Assembly: GCA_034231615.1 (NCBI GenBank)
Contig: CM067322.1
Span: forward strand, 101,393,587 to 101,457,586
DNA: 64,000 nucleotides
Reading direction: 5' to 3'
DNA from: Meghimatium bilineatum
Taxonomy: Eukaryota; Mollusca; Gastropoda; Stylommatophora; Philomycidae
Of the stretch, positions 21,961 through 32,120 are shown piece by piece. Below the pieces are notes generated by a model, which did not search any database, had not been told where the DNA came from, and saw only the letters and a list, made by a program, of their open reading frames with translations. Numbering within the stretch: position 1 is the stretch's first letter; every line of letters starts with the position of its first letter. Position numbers and translations under genes: made by a program.

Positions 21961-22370
21961 AATACTTAGAATATCACTAAAGGAGAAACTGAAAACAAAA
22001 GGAAGTGCAGACCAAGATGAAGATGGACTGATGACATTACAGATAACATGAATGCATCGATGGAAAATGCAAGCTGCACAGCCCTAAACAGAGAAGGGTT
22101 CAGGAGGTTCATTGGGAAGATATCTATCCATCTTGTTCCAGGTCTTCCTCTGGGTCTTCATATGTTGTTGGTTATGGTTCATTCTCATAAGGTGTTCAAA
22201 CTGTTTTATTTGTTTTTTCTCTATGTATTCTGTGCATGTCTTATTTTGTCTAGTTAGGTCACTCTTGCGGCTTTTCGTCTCACATGTTGTAAGTTGTCTC
22301 TGCTGTGAGCACCCCTGTCTGACAGTGATAGCAGATTGTTGGCATACAAATACTGTCTCTTGACTTCCAT
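21950..22370. mobile_element. Two LINE C-terminal relics in opposite orientation
   Basis: Plus strand 21950-22110 has RWTDDITDNMNASMENA (basic tail of a LINE RT). Minus strand 22090-22370 has IEKKQIKQFEHLMRMNHN and QRKTWNKMDRYLP, the same C-terminal family as 7403-8385. Confidence 0.55.
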
Positions 22371-22384
22371 CTTGATCTTTAGGT

Positions 22385-22483
22385 TACACAAAGCCATGCT
22401 GTAAACCATGACACAATGCATTCCGTTCTCCGGACTACATCCTGCTAATCTGCAGGAGTTTGAGAACGAACGCAGAAGAATAA
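22385..22483 (+). repeat. SINE-A 3' half
   Basis: 3' half of SINE-A (ATGCTGTAAACCATGACACA to GAACGCAGAAGAATAAG). It is tail to tail with the next copy, forming a large palindrome. Confidence 0.85.
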
Positions 22484-22722
22484 GAAGCAGGATGTAGTCC
22501 AGAGAACGGAATGCGTTGTGTTATGGTTTACAGCATTGCTGCGATATCTTTGCCTTTCTGCCTGACACATCCGACTTAAGCATGGCCTTAGGTCACTGAC
22601 TCTATATGGGATGGGACAGCCAGCTCCATCCCATAACCTCCTTAGTCACCTCTTATGACATGCATGGAAGGTAAACAGTGTTGCTATTCTTTGCTCCCCT
22701 TTCCGGCCCCCGCGACACACTG
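22484..22722 (-). repeat. SINE-A copy, inverted partner
   Basis: Minus-oriented copy: CAGGATGTAGTCCAGAGAAC, CATTGCTGCGATATC, CCCATAACCTCCTTAGTC, TTGCTATTCTTTGCTCCCC. It covers nearly all of the element up to CCGGCCCCCGCGACACAC. Confidence 0.9.
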
Positions 22723-22729
22723 GCAATCC

Positions 22730-23210
22730 TTGTCTGATACCTAAGATGTGCCCGTGAGTCTTTTCAGCAGTTGTAACCATGTAAGTGCTTTATTTTTGGC
22801 ATTTTCTACATGCTTCTTGAGGGTGAGCTACATGCTTCTTGAGGGTGAGCTACATGCTTCTTGAGGGTGAGCTACATGCTTCTTGAGGGTGAGCTACATG
22901 CTTCTTGAGGGTGAGCTACATGCTTCTTGAGGGTGAGCTGCCGATCAAGTGTGATTCCAAGATATGTGGTATATATTCCAAGATATAATGATCAAAGATG
23001 GTACAAACAGTTTTCTCACGGGTTATTTTCAACTTCCATGTTTGACAGTACTCGTGTAGTCTTCTTAAATCTCCATTTATTCTTTTTGCTGCACTTTCAA
23101 CATTCTCATGGTTCTGCCATATTGTTAGGTCATCAGCATAGAGATCTTTTTTTTTAGCTTTGATATGTTTGACAAGGACATTAATGTAAATGATAAATGG
23201 TGCATCTCAA
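22730..23210 (-). mobile_element. Jockey-like LINE RT relic
   Basis: Minus strand: FIIYINVLVKHIK, then DLYADDLTIWQNHENVESAAKRING (YADD motif), LHEYCQTWKLKI and YLGITLDRQLTLKKHV. The last block is where a 22-bp minisatellite has expanded, destroying the frame. Confidence 0.82.
22808..22940. repeat. 22-bp minisatellite, about 6 units
   Basis: Units CTACATGCTTCTTGAGGGTG plus AG. The unit is the reverse complement of the LINE coding block LTLKKHV, so the repeat arose inside the dead RT gene at 22730-23210. Because 22 is not a multiple of three the expansion shifts the frame. Confidence 0.92.
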
Positions 23211-23284
23211 AGCAGAACCCGGATATTCTAGCCTTCCTCTAGAACTTCTTTAGATGAGATTGCATCATTTACCTTGTCTCTCTA

Positions 23285-23990
23285 TGAAACTGTTGGCCAC
23301 CACCTTTTTGAATGCCCAGCGCTCGATGGGTAATATCAGATAATATCTACAATTTTTATACCAACACTGTTAACAATGTCAAATATGGTCTTTAACAGCC
23401 TCGCAGCAGAGGAAAATCGTCACATGTGAAATGAAGTGTCAGAGAAAAGCTGCAATGGTTACTAAACTAGATAAAATATGAAATGAAGAAATTGGGAAAA
23501 GAGTTAGTATAATATCATGTATTTAACATATTGGGAGACAGCAAGTAAAATGGTTCGGTCACCTTATGAGAATGAAGCTAAACCAAATACCAATAAGAGC
23601 ATATAACAAAAGAATATCCTGGTTTTACGGCCAAAGGTAGACCAAGAAAACGGTGGATAGAAAATATTAAGATATCCTTGAACAAACATGAAATAAATGC
23701 AACCACGGCGACACATCTGGCCCTGGACAGATTAAACTCCCACCCCTACGTTTCACGGCAAGTGTGAATAAGATCAACCATCATTCACTTGGGGACAAAC
23801 AATAGACAATAACGATCCGAAAAAACGGGGATAGAAAACATCAAGATAGCCTTGAATAAACATGGACTAAAAGCAACCTCGGCGACACATCTGACCTTGG
23901 AACGACAGCTTAAGCTACCACCCCCACGCTTAACGGAAAGTGTGAATGCGATCAGCAATCATTCACCTGGGGGAGACAACAGTTAAAAAC
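23285..23990 (+). mobile_element. LINE C-terminal relics with a duplicated 3' end
   Basis: 23285-23330 encodes ETVGHHLFECPALDG, a zinc knuckle remnant of an RNase-H-type LINE. 23390-23990 encodes VKWFGHLMRM-like text and GRPRKRWIENIKISLNKHE; the 3' part from about 23637 is repeated in tandem from about 23823 with roughly 80% identity. Confidence 0.65.
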
Positions 23991-23999
23991 AATTTCACT

Positions 24000-25522
24000 G
24001 CATGTCAGCTGGAAGTGTGTATGGATGGTACAGAATTCCATCTCCTGAACTACTACTGCCCAAGTGATAGACCATTGGCATGGAGACAAAAATAGAGACT
24101 TACGGTGTGTGGAGACTTCAACAGCCACTCTCAGAGCTGGGGCTACGATCAAATGGACAAAAGAGGTGAGGAACTTGAGATCTGGCAGGATTAAAATAAG
24201 CTCATACTTATTAACTAGCCAGCAGACCCACCAACCTTCTACTCTAGAACATAGAAGGCACACCACCTCTACACCAGACCTGGAATGAAACATCACACAT
24301 GTCATTGAAAAGCAGCTTGGAGGTAGTGACCACAGACCAGTATTTTTGGAAATCCATAATGCATTTGTCACGGACAGCAGCACACTCACTAGGTGGAACT
24401 ATAAGAGGGCAGACTGGAAAATGTACCAGTGTTCTAGCTAAGGACATGAACTTGGACAAAGACATCAATAGAGCAGTGTGTGGATTTAATAGATGCATAC
24501 TAAATGTTCCTAGTAAAAGTATACCCAGGGGGGAACGCAAAAACTACAAACCCTACTGAAATTATGAACTGGAGAAGCTGCAAAATGAATGGAAACATCT
24601 AGACAGCTGGCAAAGAACATCACAACAAATATTAGCAAACAAAGGCTAAATTTCAAAGAGCCAAGTTACAAACCAGACGGAGCAGCTGGAAAGAAAAAAC
24701 AGTCTCTGAACCTTGAAAGAGACACTAGGAAATTATAGAAACTGGTAAAACAACTAAATGATGAAGGTACAGGGAGAAATACCAGGATCACACTTTATAA
24801 AGATAGAAACATTTTAACAGGTAAACATGCAGCTGATTACTTTGCAGATTCCATTGCAGAAAACAATAACGTCAAAGTCAGCTCAGACAAACAACGGGAG
24901 GTTCGAGAGAACCTGCAGAACATTAGACAAGGCGAACCTATACCGGAAGTCGGAGGCACCAATCACAATGAAAGAACTGGAGCATGCAATATCCAAATTA
25001 AAAATGAAAAAGTCCATAGGAGCTGATGGAGTGTCCAATGAAATTATTAGAAACCTGGGAACTGCAGTAAGAGCAAAGCTACTGCAGATCTTCAATACAA
25101 GCTTCAACACATGTAATGTTCCACATGCATAGTGGGAACCAATAATATATATTAATAATAATATATATAAAATCAGGAAAAGATTGCAACAGTCTCCAAC
25201 TACAGCCCATCAGCCCCACAAGCTGTTTATGCAAAACAATGGAACACATTATCAATCTTAGGAAGCAGTGGTACCTTGAAAGTGAAAACCTTCTGGAATC
25301 ACAACAAGCACATTTCAGACAGTGCTACTCTACTGAAGATCAGGCAACCTACCTCTCCCAAGAGATTGAGGATGCCTTTCAAGATAAGAAACTGGTACTA
25401 GCAGCATGGATAGACCTCAGGAAAGCATTTTATAAGGTTTGGAAAGAAGAAGAAATTGCGAAATTGCAGGGTTAGTTCAAGAATGTACAAATGAGTAAAA
25501 GCATATCTGCATAATAGAGGTA
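24000..25522 (+). mobile_element. Jockey-like LINE, endonuclease to mid RT
   Basis: Order of motifs: CGDFNSHSQSWGYDQMDKRG and LEIWQD (endonuclease), GGSDHRPVFLEI (its last catalytic His), then 24827-25132 with MKELEHAISKLKMKKSIGAD and GVSNEIIRNLG (RT fingers), 25239-25475 with LESQQAHFRQCYSTEDQ and LAAWIDLRKAF (RT motif A region), and KAYLHNRG where homology stops near 25522. Many stops. The RNase H part is missing; a separate 3' piece is at 26218. Confidence 0.82.
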
Positions 25523-25710
25523 ACATATATTGTATTGTTAAGTTATTAAGCATGTTATCTTGTCACGATACTTTGTTATTTTGTGTGTGATATTTTATAC
25601 ACATTGTTAACAGTTTGATTTGGGGACTCACTGCGTATGTTTGCTCTAGTCACAGCGCCTTTGTGTTGAATACTATTTAAATAAATATTGTATTGTCAAG
25701 TTATGTTTCT

Positions 25711-25794
25711 TTTTAGGAATTACAAATGAGAAAATGAATCCGCTGACTGAATATGAAGCCGTCGCTGCTATAGATGCACAATCTCCACAGGCAT
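25711..25794 (+). CDS. Possible terminal exon of an unidentified gene
   Basis: A pyrimidine-rich acceptor (gtttctttttag) is followed by an open frame of about 26 codons, containing MNPLTEYEAVAAIDAQSP and ending at TAG. An ATTAAA lies near 25960 with a GT-rich stretch after it, as for a polyadenylation site. I do not recognise the product and no upstream exon was found, so this is tentative. Confidence 0.2.
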
Positions 25795-26217
25795 AGATGT
25801 ACAATCTCCGCTATTCATAGATGCACGAAAGTCGAAATTATAGTGCAACACTTTACAGGGCACACCAACACATTATTATAGTTTCTATATAGATCTAAGC
25901 ATCCATTCTTTGCATTAATAATGTTTTTCATATTTGCTTTGTTTTTCATTGTTTCGTATTAAAGTTATATAAAGATACATAGACCTAGTCTTTGTGTTCT
26001 ATAATTTTCCATCATTCTGACTGACTATGTTAAGTTAGGAAGTGACCTTGTTATTTTGCTGTTTTTGTCAATTCTCCCATGATTTCGTTATTAATTTTAT
26101 TTGCGCATTGTTTGCCGCAAAAATGGGGCAAAGATGGCGTTTTACTCATGCTCGTAAAATCTGATATACATGTATCTTTTTACTAAACGTAATTGTATGT
26201 TGTAAATACCATCACTA

Positions 26218-26645
26218 TTGTTAGATGGATGGATAAGCTACACACTGCTGCCAGGTATCCAGAACACATACATAGTAAAGTGGAAGGAACACATGAAAGT
26301 GGAATACAAACATGATGCAATACATCTCCTCCAAAGATATCAACAGACCACAATATCTCCCCTTGAACAGGCGACTGTAGACTGTTGGGTCACCTTTACC
26401 GATTGAGGATCTCATACACAGATGAATGTCCATGTGGATCCGGAACCCAGACTCTGGAACACATACTTCAGGGCTGCCCAACATACAAAGAGCAGAGACA
26501 ACAGACCTGACCAGAGGATACATCCTTGATGCAAAAGCTATGGGGCAGCCGCTCTGACCTGGAGAAGACGGTGGACTTCATCCTGACGACAGGCCTGACA
26601 ATATAACATGACCACAAATGTTGAACGCAGAAGAAGAAGAACTGC
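26218..26645 (+). mobile_element. Jockey-like LINE 3' end
   Basis: Encodes (with frame changes) DCRLLGHLYRLRISYTDECPC, GTQTLEHILQGCPTYKEQ and KLWGSRSDLEKTVDFILTT, the C-terminal zinc knuckle and tail, then TGACAATATAACATGACC and GTTGAACGCAGAAGAAGAAG. Other copies of this end are at 41180-41250, 42250-42420 and 44160-44318. The tail matches the end of SINE-A. Confidence 0.82.
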
Positions 26646-26744
26646 CAATTTGGTCTCTCATTTTAAAGTCTATTTGTCAGAATACGCAAAAAAGTCAAAA
26701 GTGCGCTCTCATTGCCCGCGGCTACCCTGTGTATATATATATGT

Positions 26745-26818
26745 GTGTGTTACATAAGGGGCATCCGAATTTTATAAAGACTTAGATTGGGCATATAAAA
26801 AAAGGTTAAGAAACACTG
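26745..26818 (+). mobile_element. hAT right-end relic
   Basis: ACATAAGGGGCATC followed by AAAAAGGTTAAGAAACACTG resembles the right terminus of the hAT element at 57840-57879 (ACATAAGGGGGG...AAAAAGGTTGGGAAACACTG). No left terminus was found nearby. Confidence 0.5.
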
Positions 26819-27004
26819 GTCTATAGCCTGGTGCAAACGATCTTTTCTAATCGGACTATACCCTTTGAAAAAGTCAAGGACCAATAGTTGGAAATATGCC
26901 CAAATTTTAAGAAGAAATTTAAAAAAATTAATTCCCATAAAATGATCCTGAAATTGATTTATCTCGAACAACAGACATTCAACAATCGCTGCATGTGTCA
27001 CCAG

Positions 27005-27205
27005 CAATAGAGTGTAACTAGTGTTAAACAGCAAGTGTTCAAAGAGAGGGACCAGCAGTTGAGTGTAACTAGTGTTAAACAGCAAGTGTTCAAAGAGAGG
27101 GACCATCAGTAGAGTGTAACTAGTGTTAAACAGCAAGTGTTCAAAGAGAGGGACCGGCAGTAGAGTGTAACTAGTGTTAAACAGCAAGTGTTCAAAGAGA
27201 GGGGT
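27005..27205. repeat. 54-bp minisatellite, about 4 units
   Basis: Units contain GAGTGTAACTAGTGTTAAAC and AGCAAGTGTTCAAAGAGAGG. Successive units differ by one to three bases. The open frame through it (minus strand) is a repeat artefact. Confidence 0.92.
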
Positions 27206-27703
27206 TCAAAGCAAGTATGCTGTCTGTGCATGAAACAAAACGTGATAATTTTTTTTTTAAACCTGATGTATTTGGGAGATTAGTGTTATTCATAAGCTGA
27301 GCACACGTAATTATCTTTATAATCAGCACAACTGCTGCATAACCAGAGTCGCTGGATTGTTGATGTGTAGCATGATGTAGTCTAACCAATACATTCATCA
27401 TTATACCAATAGCTATCAAGACTCACTGTTTATTCTGACTTTTGGCTGGTACTATTTAATTGTATTTAAAGGCAAAAATGAATAATGAAGAATTATCAAT
27501 GGGCGAGAAACACTGCACGGCAAATGTATCATAGCGATAACAATTTATGAGCCTCGAGTGTCCAAAGTGACATTTGCTATTATTGCTGTTATCTTCACCT
27601 AGCAAGCAAGTATATGCTCGAGCGGACTGGCCGATGTATACCGATTGACAAATCCGTTCAAGCGGTTTGCCAAATTAAGCACAGCTGCACATATCACCCA
27701 TTA
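27206..27703. other. No gene seen
   Basis: Unique-looking AT-rich sequence between the minisatellite and the target site of the large LINE insertion. No motif recognised. Confidence 0.4.
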
Positions 27704-27715
27704 TAATCAATTACA

Positions 27716-29277
27716 ACTGTGATTAGCATATGGTTTTCCATGCTCAAGTTCTTACACGTGTCTGTGAGCGTTTTCCTGATTTCTTGATATGCCTCCACAT
27801 TTCTCTGACCAATTTGTGCGGTGTAGTGTGCCAGCAATGCCGCACCTTTTGTCTCGTCCGTCTTCTGCCAGACGGTATCGTCGCTCTGGAAATCGGCAAT
27901 AGTCACGCGTCTTGTGAGACCATTCATGGATTTGTGTAACCGCCAGAACAATTTTAGTGACTTTTCGCGTGTGATCTCTTTGCAAAATTCGTCCCATTTT
28001 GACGCCTTTGCTGACTTTGCAATATCTTTGAATGTTTGGACTAAGATATCTTTCTTCCGTTTCCATTGTGCGACCTCCATGGGCTGAGCCGCAACACGTT
28101 TCCGTGCCCTTTGCCATAGTGATACTGCTTTCCGTTTCTCGCTCCATGCCCTTTGAACCTCTTCGTTCCACCAGGGGGCCTATCCCACACCAGATTTCCC
28201 ACTACTTTAGCCTTACGTTTGTCTTGTCGAATTCTGCTCACAACATCCACTCCTCTGCGATCATATTTAAAGGATCTTACCTTTGGCCTTATCTGCTTAC
28301 TTTTGTCATTTTTTAAGAGAACAACACATGGGAGGTGGTCATTGCCATGATGCCCCAGCACGTCCCATTTGCAGATAGCCACAGAAGCTGATGACACCAA
28401 TGCCAGGTCGATAGCGCTATCATCATCACCATCCCTGCTTGCCATCCTTGTTATACGGCCATCGTTAAGGCACACCAGGTCCGTATCTGTCAGGGCCTCC
28501 TCAAGTTCTCTTCCCTGTTTGTTCGAAGCACTATTGCCCCATGATGTACCTTTCGCATTGAAGTCACCACAAAAGAGGATCTGCTTTTCCTGTTCCATTA
28601 TCTCCCCTAGGATCTTCCAACCCTGAAGATCAATGCTCGTGTTGCAGGCATACACATTTACAATCATGATTGGGTGCTGGACCCTCTGGACCCTCACTGC
28701 CTGTAACTGGATATTGTCACTATCCCACTTGGACATATCAACCTCGCATACACTAAAACCCTCGCGTACTAAGATTGCCTGTCCAAGATGTCGCCTGTTG
28801 TAGAAACACTGAAATCCGGCTATCCTGATATTACCACTTTCACCTAGCTGTGTTTCTTGCAATGCAATGACGTCAGCCTCATAACACATCTTTTCTAGCT
28901 CTGTTCTACGCTTGTGTACACTGGCCACATTCCAAAACAGCACACGCACGTTTTTAATTCCTAGCCTAGCTGTTTTCGATCTCGTTCTTCTAGCACCCGC
29001 CCGGTGACTTTTCCTTTTTGAGCCATCTCGTTTATGCCGCTTGATATTGGCCGCCATTTTTCAAACAGTGTGACAACGAATACACTCACGAAGACTTCAG
29101 CTCAGATGCACGCACTCCGTTAGCACCGGCGAAGATCTTAATGAGTGGACCTCCTGGTCAGAGAATAACAACTCATCACCACACAATCTCCTAAATGAAA
29201 ACAACGAATATATCCATTGTTCAAGTGAAACTGTATGCGACACACAAAACACTTGCGTTGCTATCCACATTTTGACC
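27716..29277 (-). mobile_element. I-like LINE copy 1, inverted 5' part (5'UTR, endonuclease, RT start)
   Basis: Inverted 5' segment of one insertion whose 3' segment follows at 29278 in the opposite orientation. The ORF starts at 29057 (MAANIKRHKRDG) after about 220 bp of 5' leader. The endonuclease has VRVLFWNVASVH, DVIALQETQLG, FCGDFNAKGTSWG and GHHGNDHLPCV. A one-base deletion near 28173 shifts the frame relative to copy 2. The segment ends at the codons MLITV next to the target site. TAATCAATTACA occurs at 27704-27715 and again at 33249-33260, after the 3' segment. Confidence 0.95.
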
Positions 29278-29566
29278 GGAAGAAATCAGGAAGGCACTGA
29301 AAAGTACAAAAAATACAGCACCAGGGCCAGATGGCATTAGATACGATGACATTAGTCGAAGAACGGATGAGGAGTTGGGAGAGTTGGCGGACATGTTCAA
29401 TAATAGCCTTCTAAAGGGCACAGTGAAAGAAGACTGGTTGCACAGCTATTTAGTTCCACTACACAAACCTGGGAAGGACCACACCAGGATACATGGCTAC
29501 AGAATAATAACTATGCAGAATACGATTGGCAAGCTTTTGGAAAAAATTGTGGCCCGGAAGGTATCG

Positions 29567-29999
29567 TTAGTTAGTTAGTTAGTCGTCGGATCATCATCAC
29601 TGCAAACTGGACACATCCATAGTTGCTCCGATCTCTCCTTGAGTGTATCCGCCATCACACTTCTGCTGACAGTACCGGTCCTATGCTGGTTGACCATCAT
29701 TCTTCTGCGCCCTCCAAAATGTTCACCTCTAGCAACACCGCATCTCAATCCCTGATCTTTAATCCTAGCCATTGAAAAGGAATCATCATCCACATTCGTC
29801 TCACTCTCGCGTGTTATATCTCTTAAGGAGTTCAAAACGTCAGCGCGATCCATTGCCCCATCGCCCTTTGCCACAATCGCACACGATGCCAGTTGATCCG
29901 CTCTTTCATTGCCTCGAACGCCCACATGTCCCGGCACGAAAATAAATGTAACCGCCTTCAAGCTCGCATTTCTCGCATTTCTTCCGCATTGAGAAAATG
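29567..29999 (-). mobile_element. I-like LINE copy 3, short 5'-truncated insert nested in copy 1
   Basis: A minus-strand 3' fragment of the same family (tail TTAGTTAGTTAGTTAGTCG on the plus strand, coding back to NASLKAVTFIF). CGGAAGGTATCG is duplicated on both sides (29555-29566, 30000-30011). The 5' junction carries 25 bp of extra sequence (29975-29999) with the inverted pair CTTCCGCAT and ATGCGGAAG. Confidence 0.95.
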
Positions 30000-30838
30000 C
30001 GGAAGGTATCGTGTTATCTTGAAAGAAATAAGTGTTTGCCAACATTGTTAGGAGGATATCGTCGAGGAAAGAAGACATGGCAGAATGCAGCCATATTTGC
30101 GCAGGATGTTTTTGAGGGGTTCGATTCGCGCATGGAGACATGTGCGGTCGCAATAGACCTTGAGGATGCGTACAATAGGGTGTCCTTGGATATCTTGATG
30201 CACCAGCTGTTAAATCTTGCAGTTAATCCTTTTGTCGTGCGTTAGGTTGGCGCCGCCCTGAAGCACAGGGTTGTAGTTCTTAAGTGTGGTAACTGGATAT
30301 CTACACCAACGGTTATTAGCCCTGGCCTGCCACAGGGATCACCTCTATCTCCTGTACTTTTCAATGTATACACAGTACATATCGCTAGCAATCAAATCAC
30401 AGGTGTTGGCAGAACGATGTCATATGCCGATGATATCCTGGTGTATAGACAGGGCAGAAATCGAGAAGAGTGTGTCGTAGAACTACAGAAGGAGCTGGAC
30501 AGACTGACAAATTGGTGTCGAGATACGGGAGCAGTGGTTAATCCGTCTAAGGCATTCGTGACGTGGTTTTCCTTGAACAATCACATGGTAAAGACACCCA
30601 TGCCACAAGTTTCGTTGTCCGGGAAAAGTTTAGAAAGAACTAGCACAATGAGATATCTGGGTGTGTTTTTTGACAGAAGCCTGAGTTTCAGGGAACATGT
30701 TGACCACATTATCATAAGGGCAGGCAAAGGCTTAGCAGCAATGAAGGTTATGGCTGCTGCGCAGTGTGAGCAAAGATTGTTATTTCTTTTGTACCAGGGT
30801 TTGGTTGTGGCTGTGGTGGAATATGCACTGGCAATTCT

Positions 30839-32120
30839 TGTAACAGTATATTCTTGTGAAGGAGGAGGAAGTGTTACAGTTGTTACTTTTGAAGGTGGTG
30901 ATCAAGAATGACTGGTGATCTACAATGACTGCTGACGTAGATCTCTTCTTGGTTTTAATAAGTGCTTATCAATGAACACAGAGTCACTTCGTAATACATA
31001 ATCAGAATGTCGTTTAATATAACTTCCAACCAACGACACAACCAATATTATACTCTGGAGTAATTGATATCTCCGAGACGTATAATATATCATCAATATA
31101 AAATATACAATGTCAAGATTTGCATACTATTCTAACACTTCCAGAATTATAGGCGCACGTTATGACACGAGCTTAATGAGATTATGAACTATCTCATTAT
31201 TTTACTAGACGTATAATCTATCGCCAATATAAACTATACAGTGTCAAGATTGCATACTATTCTAACACTTCCAGAATTAAGCACACGTTCTGGTACGAGC
31301 TTTAATGAGATTATGAACTATCTCATTATTTTACTAGACGTATAATCTATCGCCAATATAAACTATACAGTGTCAAGATTGCATACTATTCTAACACTTC
31401 CAGAATTAAGCACACGTTCTGGTACAAGCTTAGTGAGATTCTATACCATCTCATTAATCTACTACTAATCTCACTTTTTGGTCAACTAACTTTGTTTCCA
31501 GTTGTTGAAGTCAAACAAGGGACTTGTCTCCTGTGAGACAAGTACTAACTCTCCACACACGTCCGGGGGGACTCTGTGTGATCCTGTCGACTGCTCCGGG
31601 ATTGTCGACTGATTCTTGAGTGAAATGCGACCGCCCTGCTCGGCAGTCGATAATGCAATCCTTCTTCCTCCTCCATTCCTAAGTTTCTCCAAACTTCCAG
31701 AAACTTCCAACCAATCAAAAGCTTTCATTTCCCCAGAGGAAAAGCTCTGGCCAATCAGAAATTGATCCTTCTGGTTACAATAAACCCACGTTGCCTCAGA
31801 CCAACCAGGAAGCTTCTACCTGGTATGATTCCCGTCTGTCTATTATCTGACATGTTCTTAGGTAAACAAACGTTGCACTTGAGCATAGCTTGACACGTTC
31901 CTATAAAAACACACGTTTGTGTTTTATCGTCGCTTGACACGTTCTTAGATAAACACACCTTTGCATGGTGTGTCAGAGATGTCCGTGGTGACAACATTTA
32001 CCCAAGAGATGCAATGTGTGGCATTTCACGCAGTCAATATCTCGATATCTGTGAAGGGTTCTCGCTTCTTACTGTGAAGCCCCCTGTCTGTGAAGGGTTC
32101 TGCAACCAGATACTATCACA
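30839..32120. mobile_element. 1.28-kb TG...CA element nested in copy 1 (solo-LTR-like)
   Basis: Sequence absent from copy 2, splitting its RT frame between codons for ALAIL and TLSQTQ. The ends are TGTAACAGTATATTC and, inverted, TGTGATAGTATCTGG, i.e. TG...CA. TTCT (30835-30838) versus CTCT (32121-32124) could be a 4-bp target duplication with one change. No open frame of note. Inside are three copies of a roughly 130-bp unit (about 31065-31450) and CTTGACACGTTC repeats near 31890-31950. A solo LTR or a non-autonomous element is likely; the superfamily is not determined. Confidence 0.7.
31065..31450. repeat. About 130-bp tandem repeat, 3 units
   Basis: TGTCAAGATT recurs at 31111, 31242 and 31371 with matching context (CTAACACTTCCAGAATTA, TGAGATTATGAACTATCTCA). 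It lies within the TG...CA element. Confidence 0.9.

Noticed and set aside
26750-27187. 145-codon minus frame with repeated leucine/phenylalanine units
   Set aside because: Runs through a 54-bp minisatellite and a transposon end; not a gene.
29567-29585. TTAG repeats resembling telomeric (TTAGG)n
   Set aside because: The unit is TTAG, short, and always at the 3' end of the I-like LINE copies, so it is the element's tail.
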